Positions 8,504 to 16,664 of a stretch of 40,335 nucleotides of DNA are shown here, piece by piece. Within the stretch, counting starts at the first letter, position 1. Every line of letters starts with the position of its first letter. This stretch comes from CAYNWK01 sp964400875 (GTDB lineage Bacteria > Chloroflexota > Anaerolineae > Anaerolineales > UBA4823). Both the position numbers and the translations under genes were made by a program. Under the pieces are notes generated by a model. That model was not told the origin of the DNA. It searched no databases and was given only the letters and a program-made list of their open reading frames with translations. The DNA is taken from the NCBI GenBank assembly GCA_964400875.1, contig CAYNWK010000020.1, positions 1 to 40,335 of the forward strand, read 5' to 3'.

Positions 8504-10600
8504 TTGCTAATTCATTCACGTCCAACACTACTCCCGCTGCTCATTGGACTCATCCTTTTGCTGCTCTTAACAGCGTGCAACGGAACTGAATTTACCTCTC
8601 TTGCGCCCGAGGTTGTTGATACTCCAGCAGCGGAAAGTTTACCCGCCACTGTCGCCGCGGAACACGCACCAGTAACCGACGCGGAAACCCCTTTGCAGGA
8701 GACGCCAGAAGACGAAGCAGTACTGGTGATCGAAGAGATCATCATCGGACTGCTGTTTGTTGCAACCATCGTTGGCGTGATCGCCCGGCAGATCCGTATG
8801 CCTTACACCATTGGATTGGTGATCATGGGACTGGTGATCGCCTTGCTTCCGATCGTAAAAGTCGAGGTGCCTCGATCGTTGACCCTCGGGCTTCTCGTGC
8901 CGCCTCTGATTTTCGAAGCGGCTTTCCATCTCAACTTCAATGACTTAAGGCGCAATCTTCCTCCAATCCTAGCATGGGCGATTCCAGGCGTACTCCTGAC
9001 AATGTTCATTGTCGCCGGGATCGTTAACCGGATCACAGGCATTACGCTCACACTGGCGCTGGTATTCGGAGCGCTGGTCGCGGCGACTGATCCGGTAGCT
9101 GTCATCGCCTTGTTCAGCACGATCGGCGTACCTAAACGGCTGCAAGTGCTGCTTGAGGGAGAAAGCTTGCTAAATGATGGGACCGCCATCGTGATCGTCG
9201 GTTTGATGACCACGGTCGCGCTGACCGGAGAGTTCAGCCTGCTCAACAGTGTGATCGACTTCGTACGAACTGCTGGCGGTGGATTGTTGGTGGGATTGGT
9301 CCTGGGAGCGTTAGTCTCACAAATGATCAGCCGCATCGACGATCACTTGATCGAAACCACCTTAACCACGGTACTGGCCTTTGGCGCCTACCTGATCGCC
9401 GAGGAGATTTTTCACGTCAGCGGAGTCCTGGCCGTTGTGGCCGCCGGTCTGGTCAACGGGAACATTGGCCCACGAGGGATGTCGCCCACGACGCGCATCG
9501 TCGTTTTCAATTTTTGGGAGTACGCCGGCTTTCTGGCCAACTCATTTGCGTTTTTATTGATCGGAATACAGATCGAGCTGACCGACCTGGCGCGCAATTG
9601 GGAGCTAATCCTGGCTGCGATCCTGGCAATCTTGGTTGCCAGGGCGATCGTCGTTTACGGATTGGCCTGGATCGGCAGGGATATCCCCTTGAAATGGCAG
9701 CACGTGCTTTACTGGGGTGGCCTGCGCGGCGCCATATCCCTGGCATTAGCACTCGGCCTACCTGCCTCTCTCGCAGCGCGCACGGAAATCCAGCTGATGA
9801 CCTTCGGCGTGGTCGTCTTCACCTTGTTGGTTCAGGGTCTCAGCATGGGTCCTCTGGTCAGAAGATTCAAAATCGGTGTGCGCACGGAGGCACAAATGGA
9901 ATACGAACGCCGCCACGCGCGGGCTGTCGCAGTCCAGGCGGCTTACAACCATTTGGAGAACATGCGCAGAAAGGGTTTGCTCTCTGATCACTCATGGGAG
10001 CTGTTGGCGCCGATCTTGAAAAAACATAATGAAGCCATGGTAGATACAGTCCGCCAGGTGTTGCTCAATGACCCTACGGTGGAAGCGGAAGAGCTGGATA
10101 ACGCCCGGCGGGAATCCTTACGGGCGCAACGAAGCACGCTGAGCTCCCTATTAAAGGACGGCATCATCTCCGAGCATACCTATTCGCAGCTTGTGGCAGA
10201 GGTAGATGCGGCCCTGGCAAATCCTTATAACAGCTGGCCTGAGTTGATCCGACGTAAAACCGACCATCGGGAGCCGATCGACAGGTTAATGGCTGTCGTG
10301 ATCCAGGAACAAGATTTTGAAAATGCATCCAACGCGCTAACCAAATTGGGCTTGTCCGTCACCCGATTACCCAGCGTTGGCGGATTTTTAGGCCGCCGGA
10401 ATGTGACTCTATTGATTGGGTTCCCGCGCGGGCAGGAGGCGGACACCGTGGCGGCTTTGAACCAGAGCTGCAGGAGGCGAGTCGAGCATATCGCAGCCCC
10501 ACTGGAGAGCGCGGCGATGCCGCTGCCGGCGCCGGTCCCAGTAAACGTGGGCGGGGCGACAATATTCGTCTTCGATATAGAACGATACGAAGAAATTTAA
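8504..10600 (+). CDS. CPA1-type Na+/H+ antiporter with lipobox N-terminus and C-terminal DarA-like domain
   Basis: This 698-residue protein starts at TTG 8504 with an AAGGAAAG ribosome-binding site. Residues 1-25 form a hydrophobic signal ending in LLTAC with Cys25 in a lipobox-like position, then a Thr/Pro/Ala/Glu linker to about residue 75. Twelve or so membrane segments of a monovalent cation/proton antiporter follow. They contain ATDPVAV (Asp196) and GESLLNDG (Asn224-Asp225), the ion-binding signatures of CPA1/NhaP proteins. A helical cytoplasmic region (about 470-590) leads to residues 596-698. These match the PII-like DarA/PstA family (former DUF970), with SVTRLPSVGGFLGRR as signature. 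DarA proteins bind cyclic-di-AMP, a regulator of K+ and Na+ homeostasis, so ligand gating of transport is a reasonable inference. Confidence 0.88.
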   Translation: MLIHSRPTLLPLLIGLILLLLLTACNGTEFTSLAPEVVDTPAAESLPATVAAEHAPVTDAETPLQETPEDEAVLVIEEIIIGLLFVATIVGVIARQIRMPYTIGLVIMGLVIALLPIVKVEVPRSLTLGLLVPPLIFEAAFHLNFNDLRRNLPPILAWAIPGVLLTMFIVAGIVNRITGITLTLALVFGALVAATDPVAVIALFSTIGVPKRLQVLLEGESLLNDGTAIVIVGLMTTVALTGEFSLLNSVIDFVRTAGGGLLVGLVLGALVSQMISRIDDHLIETTLTTVLAFGAYLIAEEIFHVSGVLAVVAAGLVNGNIGPRGMSPTTRIVVFNFWEYAGFLANSFAFLLIGIQIELTDLARNWELILAAILAILVARAIVVYGLAWIGRDIPLKWQHVLYWGGLRGAISLALALGLPASLAARTEIQLMTFGVVVFTLLVQGLSMGPLVRRFKIGVRTEAQMEYERRHARAVAVQAAYNHLENMRRKGLLSDHSWELLAPILKKHNEAMVDTVRQVLLNDPTVEAEELDNARRESLRAQRSTLSSLLKDGIISEHTYSQLVAEVDAALANPYNSWPELIRRKTDHREPIDRLMAVVIQEQDFENASNALTKLGLSVTRLPSVGGFLGRRNVTLLIGFPRGQEADTVAALNQSCRRRVEHIAAPLESAAMPLPAPVPVNVGGATIFVFDIERYEEI

Positions 10601-10621
10601 CTTCCCAGGTTAGACGGCGAG

Positions 10622-11494
10622 TCATTCATAGAGCCCCATCCGTCTGGCGATGACCCAGTCCCTCAACCAAACCGGAGCAAGCCTTTCTGCGAGTATAGAG
10701 TAGCGGGTCCCCCTGCCGACAATATAGCGGGCCTTTGGTGAGCGGTCAATCAAGGCACGCTCGACAACCTTTGAGACCGCTTCCGCGGGCAATCCATTTC
10801 GCCCCGATGCCGCCGCCAAATCAACGACCCGCCGAAAATATTTTCCATAGAGCTCCATCGCTGTCGGCGGATAATCGCTGAAACGCTGCAGCGTCTCCTC
10901 TAAGGATTTCTCCCAGATAGGCGTGCGGATGCTTCCTGGTTCAATGACGATGACCTGGATGCCCCACGGTCGCAGCTCAACCCGTAGGGCATCGGAGATC
11001 GCCTCGAGTGCAAATTTGGAGGCGGCATACGGACCAAAAAAAGGCAGAGCGAGCTGCCCACTGAAGGAGCTCATATTGATCACCCGTCCTCGCGCGCGGC
11101 GTAGATGATGGAGGAAAACCTGGGTCACGGCTACCTGGCCGATCAAGTTGATCTCCAACTGCCGACGTAAATCTTCGAGTGGGATAAATTCAAGCGGTGC
11201 GGGCACGGCAATACCGGCGTTGTTGACCAGGCCTGCCAGACCACGATTGCCTAATTTAGTTGCTACGGTCTTTTCAGCCTGGACAATGGAGGCTTGATCG
11301 TTCAGGTCGAGAAAAACAGCCTGCATACGTTCAGAAGATGCCTTTTTCAGAGATTCAGCATCCGATTCATTCCTGACTGTAGCAAAGACTTGAAAACCAC
11401 GGGCGTCGAGGCGAAGCGCGCAATCTCGACCGATGCCAGTCGAAGCGCCGGAAATCAAGACGGCTTGGAACTGTGAAGAACTCGCTTTTTCCAA
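10622..11494 (-). CDS. Short-chain dehydrogenase/reductase (classical SDR)
   Basis: A 290-residue Rossmann-fold NAD(P)-dependent oxidoreductase. The nucleotide-binding SGASTGIG motif lies at about 15-22, NNAG in the middle, the catalytic Ser in NMSSFSG, and Tyr156 and Lys160 in YAASK. The EPGSIRTPIW segment after the active site is typical of classical SDRs acting on lipophilic or steroid-like alcohols, but the substrate is unknown. The start is TTG at 11494, supported by GAGG six bases upstream; the length fits the family (about 250-290). It is convergent with the antiporter gene (22 bases between stops) and divergent from the small DarA-like gene. Confidence 0.93.
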   Translation of the reverse strand: MEKASSSQFQAVLISGASTGIGRDCALRLDARGFQVFATVRNESDAESLKKASSERMQAVFLDLNDQASIVQAEKTVATKLGNRGLAGLVNNAGIAVPAPLEFIPLEDLRRQLEINLIGQVAVTQVFLHHLRRARGRVINMSSFSGQLALPFFGPYAASKFALEAISDALRVELRPWGIQVIVIEPGSIRTPIWEKSLEETLQRFSDYPPTAMELYGKYFRRVVDLAAASGRNGLPAEAVSKVVERALIDRSPKARYIVGRGTRYSILAERLAPVWLRDWVIARRMGLYE

Positions 11495-11589
11495 GATAAC
11501 CTCAACAAGGAAGAAATGATAGAATTAGCTGCTTAGCAGTGGGTGAGGTGAGTGGGCAACTCCAGTATACTTTATCGACTGAAATAATG

Positions 11590-11604
11590 CAGTTCACGAG
11601 GGAA
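11590..11604 (+). repeat. Possible fragment of the window's MITE-like repeat
   Basis: The 15 bases CAGTTCACGAGGGAA are identical to bases 26176-26190 in the left arm of the repeat at 26164-26260, and are followed by a GAGGGT resembling the repeat's G-rich core. No right arm or core hairpin is present. Fifteen identical bases could occur by chance in 40 kb, so this is weak. It lies in the 5' leader of the DarA-like gene. Confidence 0.3.
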
Positions 11605-11620
11605 CTGAGGGTGAATCCAC

Positions 11621-11887
11621 ATGAAGATGATCGTCGCCATTGTCAGAGACGAAGACAGTGAAGGAGTCTCTCAGTCTTTAATTGAGGGGGGATTTCGCGT
11701 CACCCGGATCGCGTCAACTGGGGGGTTCTTACGCAGGGGTTCGACAACATTCATGGTCGGCGTCGAGGCTGATCATGTTGACGAGGCCATCGAGGTCATC
11801 CGCCAGAACTGCACGCTATCTATCGAACCGGGATTGAAGCGGGCAACCCTCTTCGTGCTCAACGTCGATCGCTTCACACAATTGTAG
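11621..11887 (+). CDS. darA: Stand-alone DarA/PstA-like PII-type signalling protein
   Basis: The 88-residue protein is a single PII-like domain of the DarA/PstA (DUF970) family of cyclic-di-AMP receptors. It has the family's N-terminal MKMIVAIVRDEDS strand, the FRVTRIASTGGFLRRG signature and TTFMVGVE. The usual Asn of the GNTT segment is Ser here (GSTT), so ligand affinity may differ. Its core closely resembles the last 100 residues of the antiporter two genes upstream, with VTR(I/L)xSxGGFL shared, so the two are likely paralogous domains. The start at ATG 11621 is preceded by a GAGGG-type site. Its stop at 11885-11887 abuts the stop of the convergent AMMECR1 gene. No cyclase gene is visible in the window. 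Confidence 0.88.
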   Translation: MKMIVAIVRDEDSEGVSQSLIEGGFRVTRIASTGGFLRRGSTTFMVGVEADHVDEAIEVIRQNCTLSIEPGLKRATLFVLNVDRFTQL

Positions 11888-12490
11888 TTACTCTTCGTGG
11901 AAGCTTTCAACCTGGTAGGTCAAGATTTCGAGTCGTTTGCTACGCCAAAAATCTGCTGGATAGCCCAATTTATTGCAAAGTAAGCCCAAGAACTCCACTT
12001 TATCCGGAATTCTTTCCCATACCTGCGGTAAAAACGTCGATCGCTTTTTCCCCTCCCGAAGCACCACGCCATCGACGCCGGGAGTCAGCGCGTCCAAAAG
12101 CTCTTCGGGGCAACTGTAGGTGAGAGGTTTAAAGGCGCTAAGGCAGGAGATTTCGATGCGTACACGGGGTAATTCAGCCAAACTCAGGGGATAAAACCGG
12201 AAATCCTTCACCGCAGCAGCAACAGCGTGATTACGGGCGTCTTCAACCAAGGGCAGAACGGCTTCCAAACCGCCAACACAACCCCGCAGCTGTCCGGCAA
12301 TCGTCAGGGTCACAAAGGTGGTTCCCTTCTCTCTCAGCCGATCGGTCAACCTTTCGTAATCGAGCGAAACCAAAGGCAAGCCTTGAAGGCTATTTTCAAT
12401 TGACTGGCGCGCCAGGACCAATAACGTCTCGCGTTCGAAGGGCGTCAATTGCTTGATCGGCGGAGTTTGTTCGAACTTTATTTTCCCCAT
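11888..12490 (-). CDS. AMMECR1 / AmmeMemoRadiSam system protein A
   Basis: A 200-residue protein of the AMMECR1 family, with the diagnostic LRGCVGG motif near residue 70, the DFRFYPLSLAELP segment and VDGVVLREGKKRSTFLPQVW. The family has a conserved Cys that is thought to be catalytic, but its bacterial role is not established. In many bacteria it sits with a MEMO1-like dioxygenase-fold protein and a radical SAM enzyme; neither is present here. The start is ATG 12490, with an in-frame TTG one codon earlier. It follows the flavin reductase gene by eight bases, so the two form an operon. It is convergent with the DarA-like gene, with no space between stops. Confidence 0.9.
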   Translation of the reverse strand: MGKIKFEQTPPIKQLTPFERETLLVLARQSIENSLQGLPLVSLDYERLTDRLREKGTTFVTLTIAGQLRGCVGGLEAVLPLVEDARNHAVAAAVKDFRFYPLSLAELPRVRIEISCLSAFKPLTYSCPEELLDALTPGVDGVVLREGKKRSTFLPQVWERIPDKVEFLGLLCNKLGYPADFWRSKRLEILTYQVESFHEE

Positions 12491-12498
12491 CAATGGAC

Positions 12499-12984
12499 CT
12501 AATCTTGCAACTGGTGGTATTGTTGATCGTAATACACAAGAGGCGCGGCGGGGTCGCCAATCCTCACCGACAACACCTCTCCAATGAAGAGTGTATGCGT
12601 TCCTGAATCATGGACGGTGATCACCTGGCAGTCCAAATACGCTAAACCTGCGGAAAGAAATGGAACGCCGCTGATCAGCGTGGTCGTATCCAAACCTGCA
12701 AAGCGGTCCAGGTCTTCAGTGTGCCGACCAGCGAAGCGGTCAGAGATGTCCTGCTGATCGCTGGACAGCATGCTCACGCCAAAGAAACCGGATTTGGTGA
12801 CAAATTCATGGGTGCGCGTCTTTTTTTCCAGCGAAATCAACACAGTGGGAGGCGTCAAAGACACCGAGGTAAACGAGCTAACGGTCATACCATGCTGTAC
12901 TCCCTGGTGTTGAGCAGAGACGATGGTCACACCTGTCGTCCACTGACGCATAGCCAGACGGAGTTCCAGCGGGTCAACGGGCAT
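12499..12984 (-). CDS. Flavin reductase-like FMN-binding protein (HpaC-like)
   Basis: A 161-residue protein of the flavin reductase-like domain family, which reduces FMN or FAD with NAD(P)H and supplies reduced flavin to a partner oxygenase, or works as a small flavoprotein. Family features seen are the MRQWTTGVTIVS start, GMTVSSFTSVSLTPPTVLISL (split across the FMN site), FGVSMLSSDQQDISDRFAG and the late HTLFIGEVLSV. The ATG at 12984 has GGAGGG upstream. It is the first gene of a two-gene operon with the AMMECR1 gene. No partner monooxygenase is in the window, so its electron acceptor is unknown. Confidence 0.9.
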   Translation of the reverse strand: MPVDPLELRLAMRQWTTGVTIVSAQHQGVQHGMTVSSFTSVSLTPPTVLISLEKKTRTHEFVTKSGFFGVSMLSSDQQDISDRFAGRHTEDLDRFAGLDTTTLISGVPFLSAGLAYLDCQVITVHDSGTHTLFIGEVLSVRIGDPAAPLVYYDQQYHQLQD

Positions 12985-13115
12985 TAATGTAGCCCTCCAA
13001 GATTATGATTTTATAAATATGCGCATTGATCATACTTTCACCAGGGAGAGACGTCAAGTAGCAACCGCATTTGAATCTTGGTTAATTGCCGGTCCTCTGG
13101 TTAAAGAAAAAATAC

Positions 13116-13144
13116 TTGCGTTTAATCGATAATTAAGGTAGTAT
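13116..13144 (+). promoter_or_regulatory. Sigma-70-like promoter for the cell-wall cluster
   Basis: TTGCGT (13116-13121) and TAGTAT (13139-13144) are separated by 17 bases. The predicted transcription start falls around 13151, only a few bases before the ATG at 13154. The transcript might therefore be almost leaderless, although an AGGA also precedes the start codon. Inferred from sequence only. Confidence 0.45.
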
Positions 13145-13153
13145 CAGGACAAA

Positions 13154-13957
13154 ATGGACACATCCGTACCCTCTTCCAATAAAGACAGCCAACGGACCGT
13201 TTTCAGGGGAACGTTTTACTATCTGCAGTTTGTGATTGTGGTCGCATTCGTCGTCGCGACCTTGTTTACGGCATGGACGCCGGCAAGCCTGCTACCAGGG
13301 GATTTAACCAACCGGCTCGCTTCAGCCATCGGTCCCGCTGGACAAACACCGCTCCCAGACTACCCCACGGCTACACCCAGGCCCAGACCTTTAATCGGCA
13401 TCGTCGTGGGCCACTGGGGGGATGATAATGACCCAGGGGCCGTGTGCGGGGAGGACTTCAACAACCTCACCGAGTTCGAGGTAAACCAGGGGGTCGCGAC
13501 CAAAGTGATGGAAAACCTGATCGACGCAGGTTTCGACGTGGAGCTGCTGAAGGAATTTGATCCCCGACTGGTCGGATTCAGGGCCCTAGCGCTGGTTTCC
13601 ATCCACGCCGATTCGTGTAATTACATCAACGACCTGGCCACCGGCTATAAGCTCGCCGCGACGGTCAACAACCCCCGCCCGGAGAAGACGGCCCGGCTGC
13701 TGGCCTGTATACGAGATCGTTATGCCGAGGCTACCGGCATGGAATACCACGCCAACAGCGTCACTAACGATATGAGCAGCTACCACGCATTCAACGAGAT
13801 CCACAGCGATACCCCCGCAGTAATCATCGAGGTTGGATTCATGAACCTCGATTACCAAATACTCACGCAGGGCCAGGATCAGATCGCGGCAGGAATCAGC
13901 GACGGCTTGATGTGTTACGTGCATAACGAGAACGTCTCTGAAGAGGGCACGCAGTGA
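13154..13957 (+). CDS. N-acetylmuramoyl-L-alanine amidase (Amidase_3)
   Basis: A 267-residue zinc amidase that would cleave the bond between N-acetylmuramic acid and the stem peptide. Residues 1-20 are cytoplasmic, 20-40 form one membrane anchor, and a short Thr/Pro linker leads to the catalytic domain at about 78-258. Expected residues of the family are visible: His87 in GHWG, Glu107 in TEFEVN, His151 in SIHAD and the catalytic Glu226 in IIEVGF. It lies outside the membrane. It is the first gene of a tightly packed group with two L,D-transpeptidases; its TGA stop overlaps the GTG start of the next gene, indicating translational coupling. Confidence 0.93.
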   Translation: MDTSVPSSNKDSQRTVFRGTFYYLQFVIVVAFVVATLFTAWTPASLLPGDLTNRLASAIGPAGQTPLPDYPTATPRPRPLIGIVVGHWGDDNDPGAVCGEDFNNLTEFEVNQGVATKVMENLIDAGFDVELLKEFDPRLVGFRALALVSIHADSCNYINDLATGYKLAATVNNPRPEKTARLLACIRDRYAEATGMEYHANSVTNDMSSYHAFNEIHSDTPAVIIEVGFMNLDYQILTQGQDQIAAGISDGLMCYVHNENVSEEGTQ

Positions 13958-14988
13958 TTGCATCCAATCGCCAGGTGGAGCGCGCGCTCTACGCGATCCG
14001 TAAAGCACAAGAGGCGTTAAAATCTGGCGATCGCCGAACTGCCCGCCGCTGGGCCGAACAAGCCCTGACTCTTGCGCCCGAGCGGGAAGAACCCTGGCTT
14101 TTGCTGGCGGCCTTAGCCAGCCCCCGGGCCAGCCTAGTCTATCTCAATCGGGCGCTGGAAATCAATCCGGGCAGCCAACGAGCCCGAGAGGGTATGCATT
14201 GGGCAGTTCAAAGGGCCCGCGAATCTGAAGAAGCTCCTCCTCAACATCGAATTATCGTTCGAACCCCCCAAGCGGAAGATTTTGTCCGCACTCAACCCGC
14301 CTATCTGCCCTGGGCGTTAGTAGGATTGCTGATCCTGGTTGCGGCTCTGGTGGGATTTGGGTTTCTTCCGACGCCACTTACCGCGGCGGCGAAAGATCCA
14401 CTCCCAATCGCTCAGGTTGAAATATCCAAAGCAACTCGGACCCCGACAGCAACAGCGACCAGCACCCCCACGGCGACTTCAACGCCAACTCCAACCCCGA
14501 CCGACACACCGGTTCCCACCGCTACGCCAACCGATACAGCGACTCCCACTGACACTGAAGTGCCTCCTACCGCTCCACCGGAACAATCTGATCCGGGACC
14601 CGGGAACGTTGTATTACCCGAAGGGGTGGGCTCGAAGGATCACTGGATTGATGTCAACCTGACGGCCCAGCGAACCTATGCGTACAAGGGGAAAAATCTG
14701 GTGCGCAGCTTCCTCGTTTCAACCGGAACCTGGATTCACCCCACCGTGGTTGGCACGTACCGGGTTTATGTAAAATACACCGCAGCAGATATGTCAGGCC
14801 CGGGATATTATTTACCAAACGTTCCTTATGTCATGTATTTTCACCAGGGATATGGGCTGCACGGTACCTACTGGCATAACAATTTCGGAACGCCGATGAG
14901 CCACGGTTGTATCAACCTGACCATCCCCGACGCCCAATGGCTGTTCGAGTTCTCGTCGGTGGGCACAGTAGTCAACGTCCATTATTAG
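13954..14988 (+). CDS. Membrane-anchored L,D-transpeptidase (YkuD) with N-terminal TPR-like region
   Basis: A 344-residue protein starting at GTG 13954, overlapping the amidase stop (GTGA). Residues 1-95 are helical and TPR-like (ALKSGDRRTARRWAEQAL, then RALEINPGS). A membrane segment lies at about 115-140, followed by a Thr/Pro linker of some 50 residues. The YkuD domain occupies about 228-344, with HGTYWHNNFGTPMSHGCINL giving His303, His317 and the catalytic Cys319. Such enzymes form 3-3 cross-links in peptidoglycan or attach proteins to it. The TPR-like part faces the cytoplasm, an unusual arrangement that may link it to a cytoplasmic partner. Confidence 0.92.
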   Translation: MIASNRQVERALYAIRKAQEALKSGDRRTARRWAEQALTLAPEREEPWLLLAALASPRASLVYLNRALEINPGSQRAREGMHWAVQRARESEEAPPQHRIIVRTPQAEDFVRTQPAYLPWALVGLLILVAALVGFGFLPTPLTAAAKDPLPIAQVEISKATRTPTATATSTPTATSTPTPTPTDTPVPTATPTDTATPTDTEVPPTAPPEQSDPGPGNVVLPEGVGSKDHWIDVNLTAQRTYAYKGKNLVRSFLVSTGTWIHPTVVGTYRVYVKYTAADMSGPGYYLPNVPYVMYFHQGYGLHGTYWHNNFGTPMSHGCINLTIPDAQWLFEFSSVGTVVNVHY

Positions 14989-14997
14989 CCCGTAACG

Positions 14998-16032
14998 ATG
15001 CACACAAGCTTTAACCCATCCGGTTTATCACGGAAAGAATTCTTAAAACTTTGCAGCCTGGGGCTGACCGGTCTTTTTATACCCCCATTTAGGGATTTCC
15101 AGGATCTGATGCCAGGGTTGCAAGGACGTGTCATCGATAACGAGATCACCCTGTTTGACAAACCCGCATTTGATGCTCGCGAAGTAAAAAAATATTGGAA
15201 GGACATGGTTCTGCCGATCTCACGCGTGACCGTTGGGGCGGAAGAACCGGCCTATAACCGCATCTGGTATCTGATTGGCGACGAGGGCTATGCGCACTCC
15301 GGTAATATTCAACCGGTCAAAACCATCCTCAACCAGCCGAGGCCAGCGATCCCCGAGCCAGGGTTGCTTATGGAAGTGAGCGTACCTTTCACCGATGCAT
15401 TTTGGGGGCCCGGGAATTATTACCCTTTCGCTTACCGTCTCTACTACGAGACGACGCATTGGATCGACTCCTCGGTACCGGACGAGCAAGGGAATACTTG
15501 GTACCGGATCCAGGATGATAAGTGGGATGTTCACTACTACGTCCCGGGGAAGCATTTACGCATTATCCCGCCCGAAGAAGTGACACCGCTATCTACAGAA
15601 GTGCCATCCAACGCCAAGCATATACTTGTGGATAACCCCAAACAGCTCGTGATCGCCTATGAAGGCGACAAACCGGTATTTATGGCGCGAGCGGCTACAG
15701 GCGCACAATTCAGCAATGGACGATACCGCACCCCTGCAGGCACGCATTATACGTTTCACAAGCGTCCTTACCGGCATATGGCCGCAGGAAACCTGGCTTA
15801 TAATGGGTATGACCTGCCAGGTGTGCCGTGGATCGCTTATATCACCGAGAAGGGCGTTGCCTTCCATGGGACTTACTGGCATAACGATTACGGGCAGCCG
15901 CGCAGTCACGGCTGCATCAACTTAACACCACAGGCTGCTAAATGGATTTACCGCTGGACTCTACCTGAAGTGCCGTTCGGAGAACAATTCGCATACAAAA
16001 AATTTGGCACCAGGGTCGAGGTTATCGAGTAA
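14998..16032 (+). CDS. Second L,D-transpeptidase (YkuD), secreted
   Basis: A 344-residue protein nine bases after the previous stop. The N-terminus (SRKEFLKLCSLGLTGLF) resembles a Tat-type signal but lacks the twin arginine, having Arg-Lys; export route is uncertain. Residues 60-195 form a beta-rich region, perhaps SH3-like repeats that bind the cell wall (NRIWYLIGDEGYAHSGNIQP). The YkuD domain, at about 205-344, has HGTYWHNDYGQPRSHGCINL with His290, His304 and Cys306. Its catalytic motif is nearly the same as that of the preceding gene, but the N-terminal parts differ, so the pair probably divided work on the same wall rather than being a recent duplication. Confidence 0.92.
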   Translation: MHTSFNPSGLSRKEFLKLCSLGLTGLFIPPFRDFQDLMPGLQGRVIDNEITLFDKPAFDAREVKKYWKDMVLPISRVTVGAEEPAYNRIWYLIGDEGYAHSGNIQPVKTILNQPRPAIPEPGLLMEVSVPFTDAFWGPGNYYPFAYRLYYETTHWIDSSVPDEQGNTWYRIQDDKWDVHYYVPGKHLRIIPPEEVTPLSTEVPSNAKHILVDNPKQLVIAYEGDKPVFMARAATGAQFSNGRYRTPAGTHYTFHKRPYRHMAAGNLAYNGYDLPGVPWIAYITEKGVAFHGTYWHNDYGQPRSHGCINLTPQAAKWIYRWTLPEVPFGEQFAYKKFGTRVEVIE

Positions 16033-16084
16033 ACTTATCCCAGCTCACACTGGCAAACTGCCGCTCCTAATCGAGTAGTGCTAT

Positions 16085-16663
16085 ATGCATTCAGCTTTTC
16101 AATACGATAAATATCTATTAAAGCGCCAGATCCTGGCCCTGACCGGCAAGTTCCGCTTGTACAATCCGGGCGCGCAGCTGGTGCTGTTCAGCCAGCAAAA
16201 AATGTTCCGCCTTAAAGAGGATATTCGCGTCTACTCGGACGAGAACCAATCACAGGAGTTGTTATACATCAAGGCCCGCCAGGTGATCGATTTTTCTGCA
16301 GCCTATGACGTCACCGACGTCACCACAAAAGAAAAAGTTGGCGTGCTCAGACGAAAAGGTTTTCATTCCTTGGTACGGGATGAATGGCAGATCCTGGACA
16401 ACGAGGATAAGCAGATCGGCAGCCTTTATGAGGACAGCATAACGCTGGCAATATTGCGCCGCTTCTTGCTAGGATCTTTCTTACCTCAAAATTATGATAT
16501 AACCATCGACGATCGATGCGTAGCAGATCTACGCCAGCGCTTCAACTTGTTCCGGTATGAACTGGACCTGGACTTCTCTATGGCCACAAATCAACAATTC
16601 GATCGCCGATTGGGCATCGCTGCAGCGATTCTGCTTGGGACGATCGAAGGCCGCCAAGAGTAA
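16085..16663 (+). CDS. LURP-one-related (tubby-like fold) protein
   Basis: A 192-residue protein without signal peptide. The pattern of a short beta-hairpin repeat (KMFRLKEDIRVYSDE, LLYIKARQVIDFSAAYDV, GVLRRKGFHSLVRDEW) matches LURP-one/YxjI-like proteins, whose fold resembles the tubby and phospholipid-scramblase C-terminal domain. The biochemical role of bacterial members is unknown; lipid binding is speculated for the fold. It begins 52 bases after the second transpeptidase and may be part of that transcript, which is then bounded by the palindromic repeat at 16665. Confidence 0.8.
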   Translation: MHSAFQYDKYLLKRQILALTGKFRLYNPGAQLVLFSQQKMFRLKEDIRVYSDENQSQELLYIKARQVIDFSAAYDVTDVTTKEKVGVLRRKGFHSLVRDEWQILDNEDKQIGSLYEDSITLAILRRFLLGSFLPQNYDITIDDRCVADLRQRFNLFRYELDLDFSMATNQQFDRRLGIAAAILLGTIEGRQE

Positions 16664-16664
16664 A

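Noticed and set aside
14446..14580. Tandem DNA repeat or CRISPR-like array
   Set aside because: The repetition comes from Thr-Pro codons in a protein linker; there are no spacers or conserved direct repeats. No CRISPR array was seen anywhere in the window.
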